In this document: positions 1 through 8,501 of the stretch, one piece after another
How the letters are laid out: every line of letters starts with the position of its first letter
How positions within the stretch are numbered: position 1 is the first letter of the stretch
Assembly: GCF_040529185.1 (NCBI RefSeq)
Contig: NZ_CP159510.1
Location: 1,922,001 to 1,986,000, forward strand
Origin: Sporolactobacillus sp. Y61
Lineage (GTDB): Bacteria; Bacillota; Bacilli; Bacillales; Sporolactobacillaceae
Length of the DNA stretch: 64,000 nt
Direction: 5' to 3'
The notes under the pieces: model-generated
The model's database searches: none
Told to the model about the DNA's origin: nothing
The model's input: only the letters and a program-made list of their open reading frames with translations
Made by a program: the position numbers and the translations under genes

Positions 1-233
1 TTCTGGCTGCCGATAACATGCGCCGGAGCGGTTACGCCAGCGAATACGACCGGGTGATTGCCGGTAAACTGGCACATGTTCTTTCGGGGGGAGATGTACC
101 TGCAGGTTCCTGTGTTACGGAGCAGTACCTGCTCGACCTGGAGCGGGAAGCGTTCCTCAGTCTGTGCGGTGAGGCGAAGACCCAGGCGAGAATTCAGCAC
201 ATGCTGACCAGAGGCAAACCGCTCCGGAACTGA
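1..233 (+). CDS. fadN: 3-hydroxyacyl-CoA dehydrogenase/enoyl-CoA hydratase, C-terminal end (partial)
   Basis: This is the last ~77 codons of a gene that begins before the window. The tail contains TEQYLLDLEREAFLSL and ends with GKPLRN, which I recognise as the extreme C-terminus of the Bacillus FadN family (two-domain enzyme that hydrates enoyl-CoA and oxidises 3-hydroxyacyl-CoA in beta-oxidation). It is followed after about 70 nt by fadA and then fadE, the gene order of the B. subtilis fadNAE operon, which supports the name. The catalytic domains lie outside the window, so activity cannot be judged. The first in-frame ATG visible (18) is internal and not a real start. Confidence 0.88.
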   Translation, partial: LAADNMRRSGYASEYDRVIAGKLAHVLSGGDVPAGSCVTEQYLLDLEREAFLSLCGEAKTQARIQHMLTRGKPLRN

Positions 234-302
234 GGGAGTCAGATTAAGCTATTATTTACAAATTGAAGAAAATGGAACACGCGAATGGGAGAGGTGATAA
301 AG

Positions 303-1487
303 GTGAACGAAGCCGTTATTGTCTCGGCAGCACGGACACCGGTTGGTAAAGCGGTCAAAGGCAGCCTCGCGCAGACAAGACCGGAAGACCTGGGGAAGGC
401 GGTATTACATGCTGTCATCGACCGCGCTGACGGGCTGCAGAACGAAGATATAGAGGATGTGATCATCGGCTGCGCAATGCCGGAAGGTCCACAGGGCATG
501 AATGTCGCGCGAATCCTCTCACTCTATGCCGGTTATCCAGAGTCGACGCCTGCTCTGACCGTCAACCGGTTTTGCTCCTCCGGACTGCAGGCGATCGCAT
601 TTGCCGCCGAACGGATTATGCTGGGGCATGCAGATGTCATTGTTGCCGGTGGTGTCGAGAGCATGAGTCAGGTACCGATGACCGGATTCAAACTTTCACC
701 CCATCCAAAGATTGTGGAAGCGTATCCGGAACTATATATCAGCATGGGGCACACAGCAGAGAATGTCGCCAAACGATTCGGAGTTACACGGGAAGATCAG
801 GACCGATTTGCTCTTTCCAGTCACCGGAAAGCAGCTGCTGCCATCCGAACCGGAAAATTTAATGAAGAAATTGTCCCGGTGCCGGTCACTCAGAAAGGTG
901 TTGCTCCAGATGGAACCCCCTGGGAGAAAGCCTTCGTCTTCGACACCGATGAGGGCGTCCGGGCCGACACGACTCTGGAGAAGCTGGCAGCACTGCGTCC
1001 TTCTTTTTCGAAGAACGGCTCAGTCACAGCCGGAAACGCCTCACCGATGAGTGACGGAGCAGCAGCGGTCGCCGTCATGAGCCGAAAGAAAGCGGATGCA
1101 CTCGGACTTAGCCCGCTCGCCACATTCCGGTCCTTCGCCGTAGCCGGTGTCGACCCGGAGATCATGGGGATCGGTCCGGTCGAGGCCATTCCGAAAGCGT
1201 TGAACCTCGCCGGGCTGACTCTGGAAGACATTGACCTGTTTGAGATCAATGAGGCATTTGCATCGCAATGTGTGCAAGTCATTCGCAAACTGGGCATTGA
1301 TGAAAAAAAAGTCAATGTCAATGGCGGAGCGATCGCTCTCGGCCATCCGCTCGGCTGTACAGGCGCCAAACTGACAGCGAGTCTGATTTACGAATTAAGG
1401 CGTCGCGGTGGAGGATATGGAGTCGTCTCGATGTGTATCGGCGGAGGAATGGGAGCTGCTGGCGTATTCGAAGTCCATGCTCCGTAG
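303..1487 (+). CDS. fadA: acetyl-CoA C-acyltransferase (3-ketoacyl-CoA thiolase)
   Basis: Thiolase that cleaves 3-ketoacyl-CoA with CoA to acetyl-CoA and a shortened acyl-CoA, the last beta-oxidation step in the cytosol. The nucleophilic Cys is at about residue 91 (NRFCSSGLQ), the His at about 348 (GHPLG) and the second Cys at about 378 (CIGGGMG); NEAFASQ is also present, so all catalytic blocks are intact. I chose the GTG at 303 because GGGAGAGGTG lies 6-7 nt before it and the protein then starts at the point where FadA homologues start; an in-frame ATG 18 nt upstream has no ribosome-binding site. At 394 residues the length is normal. It sits between fadN and fadE, presumably in one operon. 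Confidence 0.95.
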   Translation: MNEAVIVSAARTPVGKAVKGSLAQTRPEDLGKAVLHAVIDRADGLQNEDIEDVIIGCAMPEGPQGMNVARILSLYAGYPESTPALTVNRFCSSGLQAIAFAAERIMLGHADVIVAGGVESMSQVPMTGFKLSPHPKIVEAYPELYISMGHTAENVAKRFGVTREDQDRFALSSHRKAAAAIRTGKFNEEIVPVPVTQKGVAPDGTPWEKAFVFDTDEGVRADTTLEKLAALRPSFSKNGSVTAGNASPMSDGAAAVAVMSRKKADALGLSPLATFRSFAVAGVDPEIMGIGPVEAIPKALNLAGLTLEDIDLFEINEAFASQCVQVIRKLGIDEKKVNVNGGAIALGHPLGCTGAKLTASLIYELRRRGGGYGVVSMCIGGGMGAAGVFEVHAP

Positions 1488-1596
1488 ATCGGCAGCAGAA
1501 CGGAATCTGTGTTGGTGAGACAGATGTTGCCAGAATCATGAAACATCTCAGATCATCCTGTTGAAACAGCCATAAATGCGAAGGGAGTGTGGGCAA

Positions 1597-3375
1597 ATGG
1601 CCCTGAAGCGTAAACGAACAGGCGCACACTTTTTAATCGAAGAAACAGACCCGAACGGACTGATCTTCCCGGAAGATTTTTCAGAAGAACAGCGAATGTT
1701 TGCAGAAACAACCCAATCATTTATTGAAAAAGAAGTGGTGCCAAACGATGAGCAGATTGAGCGTCCTGACTATAAGCTGACAGTTGAGCTGATCCGGAAG
1801 GCGGGCGAACTGGGCATTCTTGCGGTCGACGTGCCGGAAGCATTTGGTGGACTCGGTGCCGACAAAGTGAGTTCCACTGTGATCACCGAATCGCTGGCAA
1901 GGGGCTCCTCCTTTTCCCTGTCCGCCTCGGCTCATTCCGGAATCGGCACACTGCCGATTGTGTTCTTCGGCAGTGACGAGCAGAAGAAAAAGTATCTCCC
2001 TGATTTGGCCGGCGGCGTGAAGATTGCGGCATATTGCCTGACTGAACCGTCGTCCGGATCGGACGCGCTGAGCGCGAAGACGACCGCAAAGCTTTCCGAT
2101 GATGGAAAGTATTATGTCTTAAATGGCGAAAAGCAGTTTATCACCAACGCGGGATTTGCCGATATTTTTATCGTGTATGCCAGGATCGACGGCAAGGACT
2201 TCTCTGCTTTTATCGTAGAGCGTGAGATGCCCGGACTCAGCCTCGGACCGGAAGAAAAGAAAATGGGAATTAAAGGCTCATCCACCCGACCGGTCATCCT
2301 GGAAGATGTCAACGTGCCGGTTGAAAATCTGCTCGGTGAGGCGGGTAAAGGCCATGTCATCGCATTCAACATACTGAACATTGGCCGGTTCAAACTGGCT
2401 GCCGGTGTGCTGGGTGCTGCCAAAGATGCGATCCGCCTCGCCGCAAAATTCGCGAATGAGCGGACACAGTTTAAAAAGCCGCTTTCTTTCTTCCCGCTGA
2501 TCCGTCAGAAACTTGCAGAGATGAACGCGCAAACCTACGCGCTGGAAAGCATGGTCTATCGCACATCAGGGCTGATCGACACGTCGCTGAAAGATCTGGA
2601 CTACAGCAGTTCTGACATCGGACTGCAGTCAGCGAAAGGCATTGCCGAGTATGCCATCGAGTGTTCGATCAACAAAGTGTTTGGTTCGGAAACGCTCGAT
2701 TTTGTTGCCGATGAGGGGGTTCAGATTCACGGCGGCTACGGGTTCACTAAAGATTATAAAATTGAACGCATTTACCGGGATTCGAGAATCAACCGGATCT
2801 TTGAAGGAACAAACGAAATCAATCGTCTGGTGATCATCAGCACGCTGCAGAAAAAGGTTATGAAAGGCGATCTGCCGCTGCTGGAAAAAGCGGTAACACT
2901 GAAAGCGGAAATTCAGGATCTGCTGGCCGGTAAACCGGAAGCCGATGCGCCTGGTCAGGAAGCCTGGCTGATTTCGGCGGCGAAGAAAGTTTTCCTGCTG
3001 GTACTCGGCCAGGCATTCCAGAAGTACGGGGTGAAACTCCAATATGAGCAGCAGCTGCTGAGCCATCTCAGTGACATGATCATTCAGATTTACGCAATGG
3101 AGAGCTCATTTTTACGATCCGTAAAGCGATTGGAGAAAATGGGTGCCGAGAAAGCGAAAAACAGCAGCGAAATGGCACAGCTCATCGTGCAGGAAGGCTT
3201 TAACCAGGTGGAAACGCTGGCTTTAGAAGCACTGGCAAAAATTGAGAGCGGCGAATCCCTGCTCAGACAACTTATCCTGCTGCGGAAAATCACGAGCCGC
3301 CTGCCGGTCAATTCCCTGCAGCTTAAACTGGACATCGGTGCCCGTGTCGTTGAAGCCGAAAAGTACTCTGTATAA
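1597..3375 (+). CDS. fadE: acyl-CoA dehydrogenase (long VLCAD-like form)
   Basis: FAD enzyme that forms the trans-2 double bond of acyl-CoA, the first beta-oxidation step. At about 592 residues it has the acyl-CoA dehydrogenase fold (roughly residues 30-410; AYCLTEPSSGSDA near 150, GIKGSSTRPV near 220, and the catalytic Glu at about 403 in FEGTNEINR) followed by a ~180-residue helical extension as in Bacillus FadE. ATG 1597 is preferred over the in-frame ATG at 1576 because AAGGGAGTG ends 7 nt before it and the protein then starts at MALKRKRTGAHFLIE, matching the family. It is the last gene of the fad cluster, with a hairpin terminator just downstream. Confidence 0.95.
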   Translation: MALKRKRTGAHFLIEETDPNGLIFPEDFSEEQRMFAETTQSFIEKEVVPNDEQIERPDYKLTVELIRKAGELGILAVDVPEAFGGLGADKVSSTVITESLARGSSFSLSASAHSGIGTLPIVFFGSDEQKKKYLPDLAGGVKIAAYCLTEPSSGSDALSAKTTAKLSDDGKYYVLNGEKQFITNAGFADIFIVYARIDGKDFSAFIVEREMPGLSLGPEEKKMGIKGSSTRPVILEDVNVPVENLLGEAGKGHVIAFNILNIGRFKLAAGVLGAAKDAIRLAAKFANERTQFKKPLSFFPLIRQKLAEMNAQTYALESMVYRTSGLIDTSLKDLDYSSSDIGLQSAKGIAEYAIECSINKVFGSETLDFVADEGVQIHGGYGFTKDYKIERIYRDSRINRIFEGTNEINRLVIISTLQKKVMKGDLPLLEKAVTLKAEIQDLLAGKPEADAPGQEAWLISAAKKVFLLVLGQAFQKYGVKLQYEQQLLSHLSDMIIQIYAMESSFLRSVKRLEKMGAEKAKNSSEMAQLIVQEGFNQVETLALEALAKIESGESLLRQLILLRKITSRLPVNSLQLKLDIGARVVEAEKYSV

Positions 3376-3408
3376 AGGATCAACTCTCGGATCTAATAAA
3401 TTCTCCTG

Positions 3409-3441
3409 AACCGTGCACTGATTTTGGTGTACGGTTTTATT
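3409..3441 (+). terminator. Rho-independent terminator after fadE
   Basis: CCGTGCAC and GTGTACGG form an 8-bp stem with one G-T pair and a short loop, followed by TTTT. It lies 35 nt after the fadE stop. Confidence 0.6.
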
Positions 3442-4180
3442 GTATGAGCTCATTGCGATGTGGGAACCCCATGTGTTCAAAGGAATTTTTAATGAGTTCT
3501 GAAATTATCTTCAACTAAAACAGGGGGCAAGTCTGAAGTTGTATGGTTAAAAATCAGGGACGATCAGGGAAATTGACGCCACTATGAAAAATACTTGGGA
3601 GGTTACCCAGGATCCGTTCTTATGGTTAGGGGATCCGGTGAAACACACGATCAGATGAATAGACGGAAAAATTTCGCTTAGTTCGTAAATCAAATAAAAA
3701 ATAGTTAAAATAGACGTAGAGATTCCGCTTATCAACTTGAAAAGCGGGAAAATGAAGTTTTTTGTCTGGAATAATTGGAAAATTTCCGCTTATATCCCCC
3801 TGAAAAGCGTGCCGTTCTGCTTCTAACAGAAAAATATCCGCTTATTTTACTTTTTGTTCGTGACTCAATCAAGGACAAAACATCGTAGTAAAAAAAGCGG
3901 GGTGTAACTCCCTTGCAAAACAGGCTGATTGGGTTGACCTCTTGAAAAAATCTGGGAGAGACTCATTTTGCTGCATCAACTGTTTAATAAGTGTGTTACA
4001 AGGTATCAAGGTATGAAAAAATGCATATCCGCTGAGGGCAGGCTCTCTGCGTGATGCTGGCGATGGCCTGGGACGCATCAAAGAAAAGCAACTGGAAAAG
4101 ATGAGAAGTCTGGCTGCCGTCTGAAAAGTTGTTCACATGTAGCTAACTGTGTCGTATCAGCTGTTTTAAAAAACGTAATT
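3442..4180. other. gene-free stretch with scattered TTCCGCTTA/AAGCGG motifs
   Basis: No convincing gene is visible in these ~740 bases. Between 3720 and 3900 the words TTCCGCTTA and AAGCGG recur several times (about 3722, 3740, 3783, 3803, 3836, 3893), a pattern seen again at 24.99-25.17 kb. The part from 3900 to 4130 has codon-like stretches broken by stops on both strands and may be decayed coding DNA, but I cannot name a family. Confidence 0.4.
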
Positions 4181-4218
4181 GTGGATAACAGGACTCGTCT
4201 GTCCCTTTTCAGCCCATT

Positions 4219-4400
4219 TTGGCGGGAGCGAACAGCCTGAGCTCAGGAAGCTATGGGTTTCTGAGTATTGTCGGAGCAGTAAGCGGCGTGGCCTCAGCGA
4301 TTCATCCTGCTCTTTGTTTTCTGGTAAACGCCTTGTCGTATGCCTGGGTCCGCTGGCGGATTTTTAAGATAAAATTAAGGGAAGCAGGGGGAAGACGTAC
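4219..4400 (+). pseudogene. remnant of an MFS-type transporter (one or two membrane segments)
   Basis: A short open stretch reads like one region of a major-facilitator efflux protein: NSLSSGSYGFLSIVGAVSG followed by a hydrophobic run ending in LCFLVNALSYA, resembling the 'NALSY' region of macrolide-efflux-type MFS proteins. The rest of a transporter is absent on either side and the reading continues into unrelated sequence to 4545. I interpret it as a decayed fragment. The identification rests on a short hydrophobic match and is uncertain. Confidence 0.4.
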
Positions 4401-4553
4401 GCCTGTTTTTCTTCACTCAAAGAGGGATTCCAGAAAGTTGCCTATAACAAAGTCGCCAGGTCATACATATGAATATGAAAATTTCCGAAAAAAAGATACG
4501 TTGAAGGATTATGAGCATTTCTATACACTTAACGAAAGAGGGTGACCACGACA

Positions 4554-4937
4554 ATGAATACACACGAGATGTCTCACTTATTTGTGCAGTACGTCAATGG
4601 CTGGAAGACAAGCAACAAACGCCTGATCCTGAGCGTCTGCGATCCCTTATGTGAAATTACTGAATGCTACGGTCCGAAATATCACGGCATCGGGCAAATT
4701 GAGCGTTGGATCATTGACTGGATCAGTAAAAATCATCGGGTCAGCCAGTGGGATATACTAGGCAGTTTCTTTGATCTTCCGGCACGGACTGCTGTTTTTG
4801 AATGGACGTTCGCCTGTTATTCTGATCACAGGGACCATTATTTTAAAGGCTGCAGTATCGTCCAGTTCAATCAGATGTACATAACCAGAATCAAGGAATT
4901 TCGCATGGAACCTGAGCAATATTATCCTTTCAAATAA
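4554..4937 (+). CDS. SnoaL/NTF2-like domain protein
   Basis: A 127-residue protein of the SnoaL/NTF2-like type: an N-terminal helix with VQYVNGWKTSN, then DPLCEITECYGPKYHGIGQIERW, and an alternating strand pattern ending in FRMEPEQYYPF. This cone-shaped fold is used by small ligand-binding proteins and isomerases, so the substrate cannot be deduced. ATG 4554 is preferred over the GTG at 4542 because AGAGGGTGA sits about 9 nt before it. The gene is probably monocistronic, with an acetyltransferase gene 64 nt downstream. The family call is fairly good; the role is unknown. Confidence 0.65.
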   Translation: MNTHEMSHLFVQYVNGWKTSNKRLILSVCDPLCEITECYGPKYHGIGQIERWIIDWISKNHRVSQWDILGSFFDLPARTAVFEWTFACYSDHRDHYFKGCSIVQFNQMYITRIKEFRMEPEQYYPFK

Positions 4938-5001
4938 TTTTCATAGAATCCGGCAGATGTAAAAGCATGCGTTCCGGTAATTAAAAGTGAGGGTATACGA
5001 G

Positions 5002-5472
5002 ATGGACTATCAGTTTCAGGTCATGAATCAACAACAGGCGGAAGAGATCGCCTACAACTGGCATTATGAAGGAATCTATGCATTCTATGACATGGAATCG
5101 GATCCGGAAGACCTTGCCGAATTCATAGATTCAGAAAAACGAGGGGAAAGCTGTTATGCCGTGATCGAAAATCAAACGTTAATTGGATTCTTGTCTGTCA
5201 GTCGAGTGGATACAACAACAGTAGAGATCGGTCTGGGCATGAAGCCTGAGCTGACAGGGCACGGTCAAGGCTTATCTTTTGTTCAGGCTTGTATTGAATG
5301 GACACGAAAACAGCATGCACCGAAAACAATCATGTTATCCGTTGCGACTTTTAACCAACGGGCAGTAAAAGTTTATGAGAAAGCAGGATTTCAGCCGGTT
5401 GAAACATATATTCAGGAAACAAACGGCGGTCACTATCCCTTTTTAAAGATGAAAAAGATTTTTGAAAAATGA
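5002..5472 (+). CDS. GNAT family N-acetyltransferase
   Basis: A 156-residue GNAT-fold acetyltransferase that would transfer acetyl from acetyl-CoA to an unidentified amine. Visible family features are the central strand VEIGLGMKPELTGHGQGLSF, which carries a variant of the acetyl-CoA pyrophosphate loop (ELTGHGQG, roughly residues 83-90), and the C-terminal VATFNQRAVKVYEKAGFQ motif typical of the family. ATG 5002 has GTGAGGG 8 nt upstream; the in-frame GTG at 4987 overlaps that site and is not used. The TnpB element begins just downstream. Confidence 0.82.
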   Translation: MDYQFQVMNQQQAEEIAYNWHYEGIYAFYDMESDPEDLAEFIDSEKRGESCYAVIENQTLIGFLSVSRVDTTTVEIGLGMKPELTGHGQGLSFVQACIEWTRKQHAPKTIMLSVATFNQRAVKVYEKAGFQPVETYIQETNGGHYPFLKMKKIFEK

Positions 5473-5610
5473 TATCATCCGGTCTCATGCTTATCATGAT
5501 ACACGGCAATCATGATCTCATGGATAAGAAGTCCATGACCGCAAACTCGTCATTTGAGTGACGAGATAGGGCATTTTTTCCTTTATTATTAGCCGAGAAC
5601 ACTCGTGACT

Positions 5611-5766
5611 TCAGCCATGAGATGAATCGGCGTATCTTTTCAATACTGTAATCACTAAATTGTTAAATGATCTGTTTTGTTCTTTGGCTATTTGTTCCAA
5701 CTCTTTCTTTAAGTCTTTCTCAATGGTCAATAGTGTTCTTGTTTTGTTACTCGCTATCGTACCCAT
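5611..5766 (-). CDS. small ribbon-helix-helix (Arc/CopG-like) DNA-binding protein
   Basis: A 51-residue protein beginning MGTIASNKTRTLLTIEKD. The pattern fits a ribbon-helix-helix protein: a strand (TRTLLTIEKD), helix 1 (LKKELEQIAKEQN), the turn and helix 2 starting RSFNNLVITVLKRYA. A GAGGTGA site lies 7 nt before the ATG, and a TTGTAA-17-TATTAT promoter is readable upstream, divergent from the tnpB promoter. Such proteins normally dimerise and bind operators, so repression of the shared 100-bp tnpB promoter region is a reasonable inference. It occupies the place of tnpA. The gene is shorter than most ORF cutoffs. Confidence 0.72.
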   Translation of the reverse strand: MGTIASNKTRTLLTIEKDLKKELEQIAKEQNRSFNNLVITVLKRYADSSHG

Positions 5767-5808
5767 ATCATTGTCACCTCATGACTATAATAACATTTAA
5801 TCATAATC

Positions 5809-5837
5809 TTTACAAGACAATAACATCATGATATATT
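5809..5837 (+). promoter_or_regulatory. sigma-A promoter for tnpB
   Basis: TTTACA and TATATT are separated by exactly 17 nt, 29 nt before the tnpB start; an AGAGGTGA site (5851-5858) follows. The opposite strand carries a promoter for the RHH gene within the same ~100 bp. Confidence 0.6.
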
Positions 5838-5865
5838 ATAGTTAAAGAAAAGAGGTGAAACAACA

Positions 5866-7047
5866 ATGGTATTAAAGGGTTTAAAGTTAAGAATATATCC
5901 TAACAAAGAACAAAAACTTAAAATTAAATTAAACTTTGGCTATAACCGTTTTGTGTGGAATCAGATGTTAAACATGATGATTGAACGATACCGCAACAAT
6001 CCTGACTCTTCTTTTCTTAACGCTTTTGCATTGAATAACATGCTTAAAGCCTTGAAGATTGAGTATCCATGGTTAAAAGATGCTGAGAGTACCAGTTTAC
6101 AATGTACGAATCATGATCTGGTGGAAGCATATAAAAAGTTTTTCAAAGAACATACCGGTTTTCCAAAGTTTAAATCAAAGAAATATCCGAAACAAAGTTT
6201 TCAATCAAAATGTGTAGGTAAAAACATTAAACAAGTTAATAAACATCATGTTAAATTACCGAAATTAGGAATTGTGAGATTCAAAGCAGGAATTAAAATC
6301 CCTGAAAAAATTAAATCAGTAACTGTTCGTCTATCACCAACAGGAAAATATTATGCTGTGCTGCTTGTTGAATATGAAAACCAAACATTCAACAAAACAG
6401 GAAGGCAATTAGGTATTGACCTGGGTGTTGCCGATTTAGTCATTGGATCGGATGGTATTAAGTTCCCTACCATTCGTTTTGACAAAATCTTAGCCAAAAA
6501 GAAATATTACTGGGAGAAACGGTTAGCTAGACGTAGATTGCAAGCTCAGAAAGAAATCGCATGGGATAAGCATAATAAGGTACTTAATCCCAGATGCCTC
6601 GATGACTTTAAAAATTATAAAAAGGCCAAATTAATGGTTGCTGAATACAATGAGAAAATGACTAATCAACGCAATGACTATCTCCATAAAATTACAATGC
6701 AATTAGTTAAAGATAATGATGTCATTGTCATGGAAGATTTGAAAGCAAAAAATCTTCTACGCAATCACAAATTATCCAGAGCAATTGTTAATCAATCCTG
6801 GCGGGAAATGAGACGGATGCTTGAATACAAATGTGCATGGTGTGGTAAAAAATTAGTCATTGTCAATCCCTATAAGACATCACAAATATGCTCGGAATGT
6901 GGTTATGATGACGGAAAGCATACGTTAGACATAAGGGACTGGACATGCCCTGGCTGTGGGCACCATCACGATAGAGATATTAACGCAGCAAAGAATATTC
7001 TTCGGCTCGGGACGAGCCTTGGTAAAAGAGTTGTGACCTCTGCCTGA
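5866..7047 (+). CDS. tnpB: TnpB, RNA-guided endonuclease of an IS605-type element
   Basis: A 393-residue TnpB (OrfB). Family members are omega-RNA-guided DNA nucleases that cut the empty donor site and help retain the element. The N-terminal helix-turn region (MVLKGLKLRIYPNKEQ, residues 1-40) and a C-terminal RuvC domain are present. The RuvC acidic residues are intact: Asp185 (GIDLGVAD), Glu290 (VIVMEDLKAKN) and Asp371 (DRDINAAKN). The zinc ribbon has Cys342, Cys345, Cys361 and Cys364. All are in the expected order, so the enzyme looks active. ATG 5866 has AGAGGTGA 7 nt upstream. The codon use is AT-rich relative to the surroundings, consistent with transfer. Confidence 0.93.
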   Translation: MVLKGLKLRIYPNKEQKLKIKLNFGYNRFVWNQMLNMMIERYRNNPDSSFLNAFALNNMLKALKIEYPWLKDAESTSLQCTNHDLVEAYKKFFKEHTGFPKFKSKKYPKQSFQSKCVGKNIKQVNKHHVKLPKLGIVRFKAGIKIPEKIKSVTVRLSPTGKYYAVLLVEYENQTFNKTGRQLGIDLGVADLVIGSDGIKFPTIRFDKILAKKKYYWEKRLARRRLQAQKEIAWDKHNKVLNPRCLDDFKNYKKAKLMVAEYNEKMTNQRNDYLHKITMQLVKDNDVIVMEDLKAKNLLRNHKLSRAIVNQSWREMRRMLEYKCAWCGKKLVIVNPYKTSQICSECGYDDGKHTLDIRDWTCPGCGHHHDRDINAAKNILRLGTSLGKRVVTSA

Positions 7048-7106
7048 ACGTTAGGTAAGTGTGCAATGTTCCCAGAAGCACACGACTTGAGTCGTGTGAG
7101 GTTCAC
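6960..7106 (+). ncRNA. candidate omega-RNA (reRNA) overlapping the tnpB 3' end
   Basis: In TnpB elements the guide-RNA scaffold overlaps the end of tnpB and the right-end hairpin, with the guide lying just outside the element. Here the tnpB stop is followed by 30 nt of spacer, a perfect 8-bp hairpin (7079-7098, loop TTGA) and AGGTTCAC; the guide would begin at about 7107 (AAATTCTATAATAATGG). The 5' boundary is arbitrary. The position follows from family knowledge; transcription is not shown. Confidence 0.45.
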
Positions 7107-7318
7107 AAATTCTATAATAATGGTAAAGATTTTAAGACGATTGACGCGAGTCTACGCTTATTCAAAGAACCTTTAAATTTAGTTTGCCATACCTGAGCTA
7201 CTCGAGCACCATTATGGAGATGGATCTTGAATCAGGCAACAAGCTATTTAGTGCCCGGGCAAATAGCCCATAAAGGAGAAACTGACGCAAAAAAATGAAA
7301 TTAAGTACAGAGCAGGAT

Positions 7319-7437
7319 ATTTATTTCTCCTTGCCTGTCTAAAGTAAGATGTATGCTGCTATGAAGGCCTCTCTTATCGGCAGTATGGAAAGCTCTGAAC
7401 AGTACTTATCAAACAAGTGTTTCCCTTCGTACAACAG
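7319..7437 (+). repeat. direct repeat copy 1 (about 115 bp)
   Basis: Near-identical to 7833-7947, sharing TGCCTGTCTAAAGTAAGATG and a further ~90 bases with scattered substitutions and a short indel. The two copies are in the same orientation and flank the small membrane protein gene. I found no terminal inverted repeats and could not assign a family. The rest of 7107-7488 contains nothing else recognisable. Confidence 0.75.
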
Positions 7438-7488
7438 TTACGTTAAAATTGAATAAATTGAAAAAGCGAAAGAGAGGGGGATTATAAT

Positions 7489-7806
7489 ATGGGCTTAGCA
7501 TTGGATATTGCACTTACTGTATGGCCTGTTGTAATTGTTGGTGGGATTGCAGTATTTGTAATTTTAAGAATGAAACATAAATATAAGAAAGGTACATTGG
7601 GTAAGAAAAAAACAAAAGACGCACAAATTTTTTTAGATAGTTTAATACCATTCGGAATGATGATTGGTTTTGCTGTTGCTCTACTCTTAAGTATATTTTC
7701 ACTAATTTCCTTACTATCTGCAATGACCTGGGGACCTGGGATAGGTCTTTTATTTGGGTATTTTGCTTATGAAATTTATAGCAAAAAAGAAGAGAGTCAT
7801 TTGTAA
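7489..7806 (+). CDS. small membrane protein, three predicted transmembrane segments
   Basis: A 105-residue protein with hydrophobic segments at about residues 5-26, 52-72 and 76-93, separated by a basic loop (RMKHKYKKGTLGKKKTK). I do not recognise the family. A GAGAGGGGG site lies 9-10 nt before the ATG, so translation is likely. Its codon use is AT-rich compared with nearby housekeeping genes, and it lies exactly between two ~115 bp direct repeats, which suggests acquired or duplicated DNA. Role unknown. Confidence 0.6.
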   Translation: MGLALDIALTVWPVVIVGGIAVFVILRMKHKYKKGTLGKKKTKDAQIFLDSLIPFGMMIGFAVALLLSIFSLISLLSAMTWGPGIGLLFGYFAYEIYSKKEESHL

Positions 7807-7832
7807 TAACTGTCTTCCAGATAGATGATGCC

Positions 7833-7947
7833 ATTATTTCTCTCTGCCTGTCTAAAGTAAGATGTATGCTGCTATGAAGACCTCTCTCATCGGCAGCATG
7901 GAAAGCTAACAGTTCTTCTCAAACAAGTGCTTCTCTTCGTACAACGG
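7833..7947 (+). repeat. direct repeat copy 2 (about 115 bp)
   Basis: Second copy of the repeat at 7319-7437, about 513 bp further on, same orientation, roughly 85-90 % identical by eye. Copy 2 lacks a few bases after GGAAAGCT. Confidence 0.75.
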
Positions 7948-8000
7948 TAAATTCCGCCTGTAGTCAGTAAAAAAATGGATAAGCAGGATCAATTCCTGCT

Positions 8001-8501
8001 TTAATGCTGATATGAAAGTGCCTTGTTTGCCAGGTTTACATCATTCTGTAAAAGTTGAGTTAAGTCATAGGAAGGATAGTAGTTGCGTTCCAGCATGTAA
8101 TTGAAAACGGTGGCATGAAGGTCGATGGCAGCAAGCATTTGTCGAGTCAATACCTGCCTGAGTGCTGGGGTTGCCGTTTCGGTAATTGCAATCGCATAAC
8201 TTCTGACTGACGTTTTGGCGAAACCTAACAGATTTCCGGCATAAAATGCTGGATCAAGCGCTACACGTTCTGGTTGTGGTACATACGGATAAAACTGAAG
8301 TAATTCGCGGAGATTGTTGCTGATTCCGTCAATTGCTTTCATGTAAATCTGTTTAAGTTCAGGATCGTGCACCATTGGACGGGCGAACTTCTATCGCATC
8401 AGACTGATCGATTGAAAAGCGACAAGTTCGTGCATGTCAAGGGTCTCGTGCCAGGCTAGATGTTGCTGCTGTCCATCATGATCCTTGTTTATCATGTTCA
8501 T
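8001..8501 (-). pseudogene. CotF-type spore coat protein, interrupted by an in-frame stop
   Basis: Read from ATG 8501, which has GAGGAGG about 7 nt upstream, the gene would encode a 166-residue coat F domain protein: HETLDMHELVAFQSISLMR, then a TAG at codon 37 (8391-8393), then [20 protein letters not shown] and a helical rest. The two parts are in the same frame, so a single base substitution separates them. The downstream part (from ATG 8375) has no ribosome-binding site. CotF-family proteins sit in the spore coat. This is either a true nonsense mutation or a base-calling error. It supports an endospore-forming host. Confidence 0.75.

Larger units (their letters stand above)
5500..7110 (+). 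mobile_element. IS605/IS1341-type element: tnpB with a divergent RHH gene, no tnpA
   Basis: The element contains tnpB on the + strand and a small ribbon-helix-helix gene on the - strand where tnpA would normally lie. A candidate left-end hairpin is CTCGTCA/TGACGAG near 5549-5568, and the right-end hairpin is CACACGAC/GTCGTGTG at 7079-7098 followed by AGGTTCAC. AT content and codon use differ clearly from the neighbouring genes. No Y1 transposase (HUH motif) is present, so it could move only with help in trans. The outer boundaries are approximate because IS605 elements make no target duplication. Confidence 0.7.

Noticed and set aside
890..1369. long open frame opposite fadA
   Set aside because: Antisense shadow of a GC-rich, strongly conserved gene; low-complexity Ser/Pro/Ala composition.
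3869..4081. 70-residue open frame on the minus strand
   Set aside because: No ribosome-binding site or conserved block; located in decayed DNA.
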